Positions 1 to 11,553 of a stretch of 64,000 nt of DNA are shown in pieces (positions within the stretch are counted from its first letter, which is position 1; each line of letters opens with the position of its first letter). The DNA is taken from contig JAHRBS010000010.1 of NCBI GenBank assembly GCA_024305745.1, positions 1,743,501-1,807,500 of the forward strand, written 5' to 3'. The notes under the pieces are model-generated. The model saw only the letters and a program-made list of their open reading frames with translations. It was not told the DNA's origin and did no database searches. The DNA is from Polyporus tsugae (Eukaryota; Basidiomycota; Agaricomycetes; Polyporales; Polyporaceae). Position numbers and translations under genes: made by a program.

Positions 1-17
1 ATGTTCTCCCCCGTTAG

Positions 18-1478
18 GTCGCGTCCCGTGTCGAAGGTAAGCTTTTGGTTTTGAACAATTGGAGCGCATAAGCTAAGGGCACCCGGGCGGCTTCAACGAT
101 AGGTTATTATGATCACTTCCCGCCCAAGCGTATGAACGTGTCTATCCACGCCGGTGAACCTGAAGGCGATAAGCCCGCGAAGAAGATCCTCATCGCCGCC
201 AAGGACTTCGAAGTTGGCGACATCATCTACACGGTGCGATCTTTTTCAGCGTCCACTTTCACGAGGGAACTAACATCATCCGTTTTAGGAAATCCCTTTC
301 GTCGTCGCCCTCGACGCTGATCTCGAAGGCAAGGGTACCCACTGCTCGTATTGCTTCCATCCCATCGAGGAAGGCCAGGGCGTCGCCGCCGAGGCCGATA
401 AGCTCGGTTCCGTCTTCTGCTCGAAGGACTGCCAGGCTAAGGCTAACGCCGGCTGGAACAACATGCTCTTCGGCCGCGAGCCCGTCCTTCCGCCCGAGCT
501 CGATCCCGGCGTCGTCGGAGACACTACCGACACCGACGCCCGCGAGACAGCACAGACCGCGTACGTCGAATGGCTCAAGGCGAAGGCGAAGCAGGCCAAC
601 GTCCTCGGCGCGCGCTTCGTCGCGAAGCAGATCGCGCACGAGACGTCGAAGCTCATCAAGGACGGGGACAACGTGCTCCAGGCGGAGGCGGAGCAGCTCG
701 CGGACGGTGGCGCGCTGTACAGCGTCTCGGACCACATGGAGCGCCTGCGTTTCGTCGAGGGCAACGTCACCGACGAGGAGGTCAAGCTGCTGCAGGCCGT
801 CTTTGGCGCTGCGCTACCTGGTCTGGAGCAATCGGTCAACGAGGAGAGGCTTGCAGTCCTTGTCGGCAAGATGGCGTACAACGCCATCGGTGTCTGCCCC
901 GAGAGCGGTAGGGATGACAAGGTGAGCATCACCGGGTTCTCGATCATCGCCATGAGTCTTACAGCACTTCCAGCCTGTCTCTAAGGCACGCCCTGAGGAC
1001 GAGGAGCGGACACGCACGCCGCACGGCACCCAGCGCCAGCTTGGCACTGGTCTCTACCTCGTCTCGTCATACGTGAGTCGTCTCGCGTTTGTACAAGCCC
1101 TCAACATCACGCAAGTCTCACGTCGACCCATAGCTCGCGCACTCGTGCGACCCTTCCGCCCGTCCGACCTTCACCGTCGGCTCGAACGAGCTCCGGCTCA
1201 TCGCCACGCGTCCGATCCAGAAGGGCGACGAGCTCACGATCGCCTACGTCGACGTCGCCCAGCGCACGGACGAAACCTCGGAGGAGGCGCGCCGCCGGCG
1301 CCGCGTCGAGCTCGCGCGGGGCTGGAAGTTCAAGTGCGAGTGCGAGCGCTGCCTGTCCGAGGTCGTGCAGGACCTCGAGAAGGAGGACGCCGAGCTCGGG
1401 GTCGAGAAGGACGAGGCCAAGGTCGAGCAGGTCATGCGCCACGAGAAGCTCCCTGGTGCTAGCCTCGGTGTGGACTGA
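18..1478 (+). CDS. SET-domain protein, 3' part (probable TOM20-SET fusion)
   Basis: The gene runs in from before the window, so its 5' end is missing. Exons are 18-36, 103-233, 289-921, 965-1072 and 1134-1478, and all junction phases agree. The product has a partial MYND-like cysteine cluster (HCSYC...VFCSKDC), then a long helical insert. The C-terminal SET half has SSYLAHSCDPSARPTF, the GDELTIAYVD-type motif and a post-SET cysteine group (CECERC). This order fits SMYD-like lysine methyltransferases. The start of the visible protein (RVEGYYDHFPPKRMNVS) is, as I recall, the segment that follows the MAS20 (TOM20) domain in basidiomycete fusion proteins. That domain would lie upstream of base 1. 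The SET assignment is seen in the sequence; the TOM20 part is inference. Substrate unknown. Confidence 0.8.
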
Positions 1479-2121
1479 TCGACCGGATGGCCATCCTGTC
1501 CGGTTTCGTGGCGCCCGTTGACTGGTCTCCATGTTCCATTGTGGAACATATTTGCTTGCATGGAGGCATCCTTAGACTCGGCCTTTGCTCACATGCTCGC
1601 ATGAGGTACACAAAAGTTGCATTAGATCGTAAAATAGTCTACGTAATAATGTTCAACGCACTACTCCTCGCCTTGCATGCGTGGACTGACGTACATACAT
1701 CAAGTTAAGAGAGATTAAGGGTTAGGAATGCATTAAGCCACGCACACATTATGTTAAGCCAAAAGGCGGGGTCGCCGAGGGCAACACGAACAGCAGCTGC
1801 ACAGGCGTGAAGGTGACCACAAATTTGTCCGTCGGAAGCGGATTTGCGTGGCGGGTGTTAGCAAGTACGGGTAAGTACTATAGCAGTACAAATATGTACA
1901 AAGCACGTTTGGACAGCGGGAATACAGAGCGTGGTTGGCAATGGCAATGGATGGCGGAAAGGTGGGCAAACAGTAGGAAATGGATGGGGGAACGGGAGAG
2001 ATGTAACGCTACGTGGCTGTTAATGCAAGATACAAACAACTGTCGATGCAGTGGAGGCGATTACAGCAATATTAGGATAGATATCGTGTCGTCGTCATCC
2101 CGGTCTTTCGTGCGACTCGTT
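1479..2121. other. Convergent intergenic region
   Basis: Lies between the 3' ends of the SET gene (+) and the large minus-strand gene. It is AT-richer than the flanks. I see no coding signal; it probably holds both 3' UTRs. Confidence 0.6.
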
Positions 2122-5106
2122 TCAAGCCAGACTTCTCCACATGCCTGTGCCGTTGTCAACGAGTTAGCTCGATCTACCGGCATCTTCAGAAGAAGCAACA
2201 TGAACTCACCAGCTGCCGGCAGTTCGTTGCGTGCCTTCAATATCTTGAGCGCTCGTTGACGGGCCTTGCCTCCAGTCTCAGGGTCGCTGTCAACGTCATC
2301 GTCGTACTCGTCGTCGCCCGCGAAGTCAAGGGCGCCAGGGTCCATTGGTCGGACGCGGTCGCGCTCCGCATAGGAAGCACGTCGCAAAGAGGACGACGAG
2401 TTCTGGCGCAGGGCGGGGACAAGCAAGCCCGGGCGGTCGGACAGCGATGTCTTCTGCTGATACGCAGGGACGCCAAACCTTTGTATATGCTGGTTGAGAC
2501 CGATGGGGATTGGCAATGACTGAGCAACAGGATGCTCGTCATTGCCATTGGACCAATTGCCATCTGCAACCCAATCAGACAGTGCATACTAACATGGGAA
2601 AACGCACTGACCCTCACCGTCGTCGTCATCGGTGCCGTCGCTATCTGCGACGCCGTCGTTGAAGCGGCGTCCGAGCTGAGTGTCGAAATCGTCGAGGACG
2701 TAGTTGCTCTCCTCCATAATCGCCTCCGGGCCGGCCTCGCCGGCCTTGCGTTCACGTCGGCTGAGGAACACTTGCCACGCCTTGCTGTTCTTCTTCCACG
2801 CGCTCCTGTGGCTGGGCGTGCTTGCGGCGACAAGTCTCAAAATCTCCTCTTCGCGAGGATCGCATGGCCCGTCTGGAAGAACCTGATCCAAAGTGATATC
2901 GACGGGAGTCTCCACGACCTCCGGACGGGGTCTCTCGGTCACCAAGGACGCCCGCAATGCTTTGGTTCGTTCGGCCGTCTCGGTGCTCGGCGGGGTCACA
3001 TGCCGTGCGGGGGGTGGACGCATAGTGGACGGAACTGGTAGCGAAGCAGGTCGGAGTGACTGCAGCTGCGGAGGCAAACCAGAGTTGCTTGAGGAGCGGC
3101 TATGGGGCGGCCTAGGCGACGACCGAACACGTTCTGCATTCGCAAGCGGCGGAGGGCTCTTGAGCTGCTCCGCAGGCAATTCAACCCGGCTGGTTGCGGA
3201 ATGCTCCGATTCGTTGTCCATATCGAAAATGCCGTCTGTGTCGTGGTAACCAGGCATGAGTCCTTCGCACAGTGGGAGGTGATATCACAGACCTTCGGTG
3301 GTATCCTGGGGAGTAAGCTGCTCGGAGCTTATCTCGCCTTCGTCCTTGTTGATGATAGCAACATCCGGCTTGACGTCGAATGTCACCTTCCTCTTTCCCT
3401 TGCCCTCCTTGTTATCCTCTGCGCTGTCCTTGGACTTGCCCTTTGGCGACGTGGACCGGTCGGTGGCGGCCGTATTCTTGATAGCGCTTCTGTGAACGCG
3501 AGGAGAGTGCCCGGCAGATACTGCGGCAGCGGCGCCTTGGGGAGGGGCCGGAGAGGAAGTCGACGCGGCGGGTGACGCAACCTGCTCTTCTGCTAGGACC
3601 TGAAGTCTCTGCTGCTCCATCTGCGCCTCGAGGTCTAGAGTGTAGCGGAAGCTCGTCGCCATGTCCTTCGACTCGTCCATCTCACGGCGGTAGGCCTCCC
3701 GGATGCTGGTCTCCGCGTCCACAAACAAGGCGATCGTGCGCGAGGATGCTATAGATGGGGAGTGGACATGAGTCGTGCTAGACCCTCCAGAGGACGGAGG
3801 CGAATTTCCGGCCAGACGCGCAAGCGACCCGTTCCCGTTCCCGTTCCCGTTCCCGTTCACTTCGTGAGCGGGACCTGGGTAATGCATTCCTGACGTTTTC
3901 AGTGACGCCGACAATGCGGAATGCACAGCCGGGCGATTGTTTGGGGAGCTTCTGGTGGACTGTGTTGGGGTGGGGATGAAGTGGCTGATCCGGACGGAGG
4001 ATGATGCTCCGGGCGTGGGATTGCTAACCGTTCGTACGTGGCCGGAGACACTGGAACGACGACGCACAGGATGGACCCCTGTAGGAGCAGTCCCCACCTG
4101 CTGTTGCAGCACCAAATTCTCCCTGAATCGATTCCAGATGAGGTTGACTTCCCGCCCTAGCGCCGCTTCGGCCGTCAAGACTTCAGTCACCTTCCGCTCG
4201 GTCACCTGGGCAATGTATTCTTCCGCTTCATCTCTGAGTCTCTGGGACTGCTCCGTGGCCACTGTGGAGAAGTGGCGGAAGACGACGTTTGACGGGGTGA
4301 ATGGAGGCGGGAGGAACAGCGCTGGCAATTCGGGAAGATGCTTCTTCCCTTGTTCGGAAGGACCTCGCGCATTCTGAACTTCGGGTGCTTCGTCCTCCGA
4401 AGTTTGAGAAGCAGCGGAGGGAGGCAGACTACCGGGGAGGACAATCTGGAACAGCTTCGAGTACATTGTGGATGACTCCGCTTGGGCGATGTCATCGTCG
4501 ACCTGCTCGGAAACGGCATGTCAATAGTGTTTCAAGGGTGAACAAGGCTCTGATGACTGCTGCAACACATAACGCTGCAGAGGACGTCGCTCTTCGGGAT
4601 GGGGTTGATGCCGAACAAAAGGGGCCAGCAGCCAGGGGAAACGGCCACTCACCAAGCTGTCCTGGAAGACCTCGATCCAACCGGTAGAGCTCTTGCATAA
4701 CTCTTTCTCCGCCCAGTCGTCTGTCGGTAACACTGGACCCTCCTCCGTACTTAGATCCGGGGTTACTTGTTGTGCGACGCGGTAGGTGAGGAGGCCGCAC
4801 ACGAGACATGTGACAGTCGTGAATCGCGAAAGCTCTGCGGTGGGCGAGTCCGTCGAAGGGATGGCTCTACTGCGACTCCTCAGGGTGACCTCAGGGTGTG
4901 TCTGGCCGCAATGAAATCAGCAGCCATAGAAGAACCGATTTTGACGTGATGCGTACAACACAGATGCCTTCTTCTCCAACATATACGGACTTGAAGCCAG
5001 TCTCGACCGGTGGCGGGGTGTCCTCATTCGGTTGTGGGTGGATCTGAATGTTGAGGCATTTGCATGCGAAATGTGAAGGCGGTGGTTGGCCTCCATTGGA
5101 AGCCAT
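2122..5106 (-). CDS. Unrecognised 867-aa disordered protein with Cys pairs
   Basis: Six exons on the minus strand: 5106-4957, 4901-4653, 4502-3293, 3235-2618, 2563-2210 and 2144-2122. They sum to 2604 nt. I do not recognise the family. The N-terminus has a CKC pair near residue 16 and a CLVC pair near residue 85, which together could form one zinc site. A helical, Gln/Glu-rich stretch follows (around VTERKVTEVLTAEAALGRE), then a long Ser/Pro-rich disordered middle with an Asn-Gly hexanucleotide repeat, a second helical stretch around EAYRREMDESKDMATSFRY, and a Lys/Glu-rich part. The C-terminus is acidic (GDDEYDDDVDSDPE) and ends AAGMWRSLA. The intron at 3236-3292 removes an in-frame stop, so the two halves form one gene. 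The last intron has a good branch site (gctaac). Function unknown; the architecture suggests a nuclear scaffold, which is a guess. Confidence 0.75.
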
Positions 5107-5677
5107 ATCAAGCCAGCTGCTAAGAAGCGGTGGAGGAGGCGAGGGTGAATCACAAGGATGGGGAGAGCGAGAGAGGACAGGAGGGAGAAGCAGAGACGGA
5201 GGCAGTTGACGCAAAGAAGGATGGCAGACGCTGCAGAACTCGGAGTCAGACGCCGCAGACCGTCTCTCTCTCTCAGCCAATTTTTCCACGACCGGCCTCG
5301 GTCCGATCCGCCGTCCAGCCTCGTTGAACCTATATTAAATAATCACCGCACATACGTTCTCGCGATGCGCCCCTCTCCTCCTCCTCCTGACTCTCAGCTT
5401 CAGCGCAACACCGGGGGTATACGCGGCATGACGCATTGCGACCATCGCCCCACACCGATTTTGCCCTTCCACACGGGTTTCGTCGACAATGTGCATCCCA
5501 ATGAGCGCTATATCCGATCTACCATCACTGTCCGCGAACCAAGGACAAGCATGCCTAATCCGCGACTAGCTCTCGAAAACACCGCTGATTCTACGTGCTC
5601 CGGCCGAGATAGCATATACGCCTGCCCTTGACCCCAAACTTCCCCAGACAACAGCTCCTCAACATTCAATCGGTGCG
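5107..5677. other. Upstream region of the 867-aa protein gene
   Basis: Separates the start of the unrecognised minus-strand gene from the stop of the CLPTM1-family gene. It is rich in CT/GA runs near 5160-5280 and contains no supported gene. Expected to hold the promoter of the first and the 3' UTR of the second. Confidence 0.5.
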
Positions 5678-8600
5678 TCATCGGTTCTTCTTTGACTCCT
5701 TCTTCCCCCTGCTTTCCTCCTTGCCTTCGACGGCATCCACGTCCTTCGTCATCACCTGACCGTATTCATTCACCCGGTTGGGATCAATTCGGTATATCCA
5801 CCGCTGCAGATAGATCCACCGTCAGCACGCTGCACGCCTCATGGACTCAAGTAGCGTTCCGAACTGGACACGGACCTGGTACAGGAAGACTAGGAACACA
5901 ACGTCATCGCGGAAACACGCAAGGCGGTGAAGGATCGGCATCTTGATGCAAAACCTGCAAAGGCATGTTAGCATTCAATCCACCACACATTTCGAAAAGA
6001 AGACGCACGCAAATAGATCATCGACCACCTGTAGGGCAATAGAGCAATAGATTCCTTGAGCTACACACATTGAGTCAACAACGAAGCCGCCTACCGTGGA
6101 AAGCGTCTTGAACACCATTGCCTTCATCGGCATGTGCGCTACGCTTTTGAGCTTGTAGTTGATAATCAGTTGTGGGATGAGCTGAGCCTGCATGAGAAGT
6201 CAGTCCTGCTCATGTGCGCCATGTTAATAGAGAAGACGCACGAAGCCGAACATGTACACGAATGATGTCAAGGTCGAGATGACAAAGGAGTACCATCCTC
6301 TGTGCGTCTCGTAGAGCAGAGAGTAGACCGTGTATGCGGCGAGACATGGGATAGTGAAGTAAGACACGATTCGGAACGCGAGCTTGTCGTATCTGTTTAA
6401 ACGGTCAGCCCGAAGCCTCTGTCCACTCAAACGTGTGTGCTTACTCCTGGGTCTTCTTCTCGTCCTCGCTCAAAACATGTTTGTCTGGAAATGATTCAAT
6501 CTCAGTCTCGGCGAACTGGGAAAAGGCCGCACTTTCCCCGCCCTACCGACGGGGAGCCACCCGCCCCCGTCCCCGAGTGGAATCACGAGATATCCAATGT
6601 GGTCACATACCTTTAATCACGAGCTTGTAGGGTATCCAAGCTCCCGGTGGTGAAGGACCCAAGCTGATATCTACGGCCTTCGTTATCTGCATTGGAACAG
6701 CCATTGTGAGAATTGCTCGGGATGCAATAGACATGGACAGACCTTCCACGCCTCGATAACGACACCAATACCAGAACCCATTAGAATCATCCAGCTAGTT
6801 TGTTCGTTATTGTCGATGAGGTAAAGTAGGATGATTAGCTGTACGACGACGTTCGTAACGATCTGGTCGGCAGATGGAGTCAGTCTCATTTCTCCGCAGA
6901 TGAACGACAGTACGAACAGATCTGTCAAGGTTGGGTTTAGTGAGTTGTCGCGCCTTTATGATATCGAAAGACGCACCTAACGGAGACACCGACAAGCTCT
7001 TGCTTGTGCCTCCAATGTGATACGTCCGAGCTGAAAGCAAGGAACTCGAACCTATCCATGGTCGGGTCAGCACAGCAGCAGACGTGGCTCCTAAAGCAAT
7101 GGCACGCACACAACATGCAGCACGCTCACAAACGCAGTCAAGCCTAGGAAGTACGGGTTCGTCTCCACGAGCATCCGCTTGACCTCATCCAACTCCGCCG
7201 AGGACGCAGAACCCTGTTGCTTCACCGCCTCGGCGAAACTTTGGGTGAGAGCGGCAAAGATGGTGAATTTCCAGTATACCATCGGCTGGAACTCAATCTG
7301 CAGCGGCAGAGTCGGAGTCGTCGAATTGATCTCGATGTACTGTGAACGCAGATGCCAAAATTCGTTCGGGAAGATGATGGGGTTGTAGTAAACTCGTCCG
7401 ACGGCATCGCGCTCCGGGGTGAGAGCGATATCTGTGTGTCAGGGTTAACACAAGCGTCGACCAAGCTCCAGGCCGACACCAAAAACGAATACCGACATTG
7501 CGCTGCAGGTCCATGGACCGATTCTAACTGAATCGCAGGGTTGTCCGAAATAAGTGCGAGCGTGACGTTCTAAATCGCAAAGGGTTAGTTTTTCGTACGT
7601 CTGATTGCTGAAGGTGTCATACGGGATGCCAATGAGAAACAATGGTTTCGCTTTCCTGTACCAGTGGTCAGTTTTATCGAATGGCTTCGGAAAGTTGCAT
7701 ACCAACTTCATCCGTTGCCTCTGCTGCAGGGCCGCTCAACAAGTTCTTCTCCTTGCGGATCTTGGTCTTCGGGAGATATTTCGTCAGGACTGGAATAGGT
7801 CACAATCTGTGAGCTTCTGTGATACACCTAAGTACTCTCACAAAACTCACGTGTCCGGACATGGTGAACAGCACGGGGGTCGAACTTTGCATCCGACGGG
7901 TCCGGGCTAGCACCATCTCGGACAAGGAAGACGTCTGCCCAAAGTGATCCATTGTTTTGCACGGTCTACGGTACACAGCGCAAGCTCTTCACGACCTGAG
8001 CAAGCCGAAGTCTGGTTGGCACGCACCTCAGGCAAGTTCACGTCGAACTCCACGACCCGCTTCTCGCTCCAGTCTCCGAGCGTTATGTTGCTCCACACAA
8101 AGGTCGGGAGGCCCGCGTCCTTGTCCGTCCTGTGACCAGACGTCCACTTGCCAGAGAACACGTCGCCCGTCGGCGATGTCGAAAGGTGGACATGCATCGC
8201 CAGCGGCAGCCCTAACGGCCATCCAGCGACGGCGTGGGTCGGAACACCATTGATTACGGCCTCTTGCCCTGGAACCTGCGCCTGAGGCGCGCTGGCCACG
8301 TTCGCGCCTTGCTGCTGCTGCTGTTGTTGCTGACTCTTGTTACCGCCGAGGAATTTGCCCACTAAAACGACCGTCCAAGACGCCCCGAGGCAGTTGCGCG
8401 AATCAGCAGAGACACAATGACAGTTCGCGGTGGTGCCGATGCCCACACCGCTGCGCAGGACGAAGATGGGGGTACGTACCCACTTGCGTCACAGCATAGA
8501 CCAGAAGCATTTGCTATACGGATCCCACCACGGCCACACCAACCCCATCGTCCGTCAGCACCTGTATGTTTCAGACGGTTCGGCTCGAAGAAAACCCCAG

Positions 8601-8759
8601 ACACGCAAGCCCAGGGTATCCGCGCTCACAGCATGAATAAGACGGTGCGCTCACCTGTGCGATGGAGAAGAACTTCTTGAACGGGCTTTCCTCTTCGCCT
8701 GCCCCGCCAGCTCCGGCGTTCGCTGGCGCAGCTGGGGCGGGCGCATTTTGCGTGGACAT
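5678..8759 (-). CDS. CLPTM1: CLPTM1-family multi-pass membrane protein
   Basis: Eighteen exons: 8759-8655, 8513-8480, 8361-8027, 7965-7851, 7789-7707, 7655-7623, 7569-7497, 7431-7110, 7051-6977, 6921-6909, 6862-6743, 6686-6611, 6484-6445, 6392-6242, 6187-6095, 6028-6009, 5954-5876 and 5803-5678. They total 1893 nt, or 630 aa. Family landmarks in order are a first hydrophobic helix (QMLLVYAVTQVVGKFLGG), a large lumenal domain (NNGSLWADVFLVRDG, SHWHPNVTLALISDNPA), FEFLAFSSDVSHWR, SVRTIVTNVVVQLIILLYL, then four to five membrane helices and IPQLIINYKLKSVAHMP. The C-tail is Lys-rich. A poly-Gln run (about 8 Gln) follows helix 1. Known members are ER/Golgi proteins: CLPTM1 limits GABA-A receptor export and CLPTM1L scrambles GPI-precursor lipid. 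The role in this fungus is inferred only. Confidence 0.92.
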
Positions 8760-9162
8760 TGCTCTTGCAGCGCAGCCGGAACGGTGCCTAGAATCAAAAG
8801 GATGCTGCTTAGCAAAAAGCAACGTCGAAGAGCCGAAGGTGGGGTAGGGGCGGTGGTGGAGGCGGTTACAAGGGGAGGGAAGCTCGTCAGTCAGTCTGCG
8901 GACTTCCGATAGTCGGGCGTCTACACCTCCGTGGCACGTTCGAACTTCGCGCCAGGGTCTGAGTCATGATTCAATATTCAATCATATTCATGCTCGAGCT
9001 GCGAGTGCGCAGTTACCATAGAACACCTCTCATCGGCGCGTCATCGAAACAAGTAGCATGGCTGGGATCCCATGTATGGGCTCCGAAGTCTAATAGTACT
9101 GTAAATACAGTGTATCATCCCAAGGAGTCCACATTGAACGTACGAGCGAGCGAACAAGAATA
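8760..9162. other. Upstream region of the CLPTM1-family gene
   Basis: Lies between the GST-like stop and the CLPTM1 start, both on the minus strand. No coding signal seen. Confidence 0.5.
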
Positions 9163-10588
9163 TTACAGGTTCGCCCTGGGTGCATCAGCCCTGATCGAGT
9201 AGTAAAGCCTAGGGAAATGACAATATACAGGCTTTCCAGAGGAGCCCACAGTCTCGACAACGACTTCCTCCCTGTTGAGAGCGACGAGTTTCCCCACAGT
9301 GGGGACCTTGCCTAAACAAAACGTAAGTCCATGAGAGATGCGGACCATGATCCATGACATACCATTGTCTGTTGGTGCAATAGACACTAAATCCCGCAGC
9401 TTGACCTTTAGCCGGGATGCTTCTACTTCGTCAGAATTGACGACGTTGAGGTCCGCAGACACCGAAGATGTAATTAGCTCCGCAGCCCGCTCGCCGGTAA
9501 GGTTGCTGAGGACCACTTTATGCGCAGCATCCTCTTTGGCGATAAATGCTGACATCCGTGAGATCCACTGTGGGCCAAAATTCACCGAAAGGGAACAACT
9601 TCAAGCGATGAGCGGAAATGACATACTGCGAGGGTCGCAGGGAACTTGATCTCGTCAAACAGCTCCTGCTTGAGATGCCTCAACGGCTTGAATGACAACA
9701 TCCAGTCCCAGACATAGTGAACCGAGATGTCTGCGAGACTGGGGGTCTCGGTGTCCGTCAGCCATTCGCGACCATCGCAAAGTTGTTCTTCAATGAGCGC
9801 CTATAGCCAGGTGTTAGCATCGTGTTTGTGCCACAAGGACGACGATCCTCTCAGAACGTAGCCTGAATACGAACCAGGTGTGACGATAATGCACTTATTA
9901 CAGCAGGCTGGTTGTCTAAGATCGCCTGGGGATCAACCTTCGCCCCGAACCACTGCACGCCGGAGACAATCGACAGTCAGGTCCGACGTATCTCATCGCG
10001 CAGAGAAGGGCTGAAGGTACATACATCACTCCTGTCATCCAAGAATTCGGGCTTGAACTTGTGGTAAGGAAGTGTCTGGGATCCTAGAGTACCGAGTGCG
10101 CGATCTGCATAGCTCATGGCAAACGCCTTGATCATCCCCGTATCTACGGTGCCCCCGCCCTTTCGCCTCGGGAAGATCGTGCCAAACCCCTGCGCAGGGG
10201 TAAAATTGCGCTCCAGCACGCTTGCAATGAGGCTGCTATCGCAATAGACATCTCTGCCAATTGCCAGGACAGGTATGCGACGATACCTCACGCCTAGTCG
10301 ATCGGCGAGGTCGGGGCGAGGAAGTATCATAGGCACCTAAGTTATGATGAACCCGCGAAAGTGAGTTCAAGCAGATCATTCCTGACACGACATCGCGTCC
10401 TGACCTCCACTCTGAGGTGAGGTATCCTCTTGATAGTCAGAATGTGCTTGACCTTCCTCGCAATGGGGGAAGCATCGTAACTGGGAGGCTATATTAGTCG
10501 CAATCCAGGTCGGAGACCGGGAGAGTCGCAGATGAAGTCTATCAACTCACTGATATAATATCACAGGAAGTTGAGTAGCGGGCTCCAT
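9163..10588 (-). CDS. Glutathione S-transferase-like protein with C-terminal extension
   Basis: Seven exons: 10588-10551, 10480-10405, 10336-10025, 9952-9875, 9800-9627, 9567-9363 and 9311-9163. They sum to 1032 nt, or 343 aa. The N-terminal thioredoxin-fold part contains YDASPIARKVKHIL, then the cis-Pro region RRIPVLAIGRDVYCDSSLI, which binds glutathione in the family. The helical C-terminal GST domain includes ALIEEQLCDGREWLTDTETPSLADIS. About 110 further residues after the GST core (from roughly ITSSVSADLNVVNSDEVEA) form a small beta-rich tail ending RADAPRANL. Most GSTs are 200-250 aa, so this tail is an addition. Its role is unknown. No signal peptide, so probably cytosolic. The substrate cannot be told. 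Confidence 0.85.
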
Positions 10589-11553
10589 GTTGACGAGAAG
10601 GCCTGTTTCACGTTGCCTCCACGTTTGCCTCGGCCCTCGAGAGGAGAGGCTGGGTATGTGTTGGCTGTGACTGCACAGGTGTTTTATTTTTATTTAATCA
10701 ACAGACTTAATATTGTTTTGGTAAGTCTGAAGCAAACGCCGAAGACGCGCTTTAGATCTGTCTCAGGATCCCCAGATCGATCGGGCGCACTATCGCGACC
10801 GTCACTTCCCGGATGTTTCCCCACCGCTTGACACGGCACAGGTCAGCGCAAGGCTCCTTGCACCGGCGTACAGTGCGCTCCGCGTACAGCGCCGCACAGA
10901 AGCACAACACGAGGCTCAAAGCGTATGCGCCCATCAATGTGTGCTGAAGCCTGAGTACTGAGTGTCGTTGAATCACAGACATGCACGCTGTGCAGAGTCG
11001 TCACAACTCCGAGTCCCCGATCACCCCGTGCTAATGCTTCTATTAATATTCACAGCCAACCTCAATCCACTTCCGGGCTATGCAATTGACCCCGTCGCTA
11101 TAATTGACTGGTCCGCAGTCCACCATCTAACACTAACTTGGTAGCCCCGTTCCTAGATGACTTCTCAGGCAGATTGTAAATACAATACGGCCAACAGATG
11201 GGTACTTATGAGGTCAGGAAAGATATGCAGGTGCCTACTCCTGGTCAGTAATAAGTAAACGTTCACAACGTTCACATTCGAGCAATATGCGAGAGTCGCT
11301 CCATTTCGGAATGGGGGCGGTACAATTGCCCTGTATGCGAAATTCATAAGTTACTTAGCTTGAGTTAGAGACAAGGCATAGCCTTTGCGGAGGGGTGGCC
11401 GGAGTCCAGAGGCGGCGATGAAGGCGCTCGGGAAACGCTGGTACAAAAGCACTCGAGAGGCGATTCCGACCACTTCCACGACCCACCAGGCAGGCTCTCC
11501 GACGACAGCATCGACCCCGGACGCCTTGGCCTCAAACTCCCCTTAGCTCCAAT
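10589..11553. other. Divergent promoter region, GST-like / chitin synthase
   Basis: Nearly 1 kb between divergent starts. It includes an AT-rich patch at about 10680-10720 (ttttatttttatttaat). No gene recognised. Confidence 0.5.

Noticed and set aside
2589..3257. Separate gene starting MPGYHDTDG
   Set aside because: A 57-nt intron with a good acceptor joins it in frame to the upstream part, leaving no room for a promoter.
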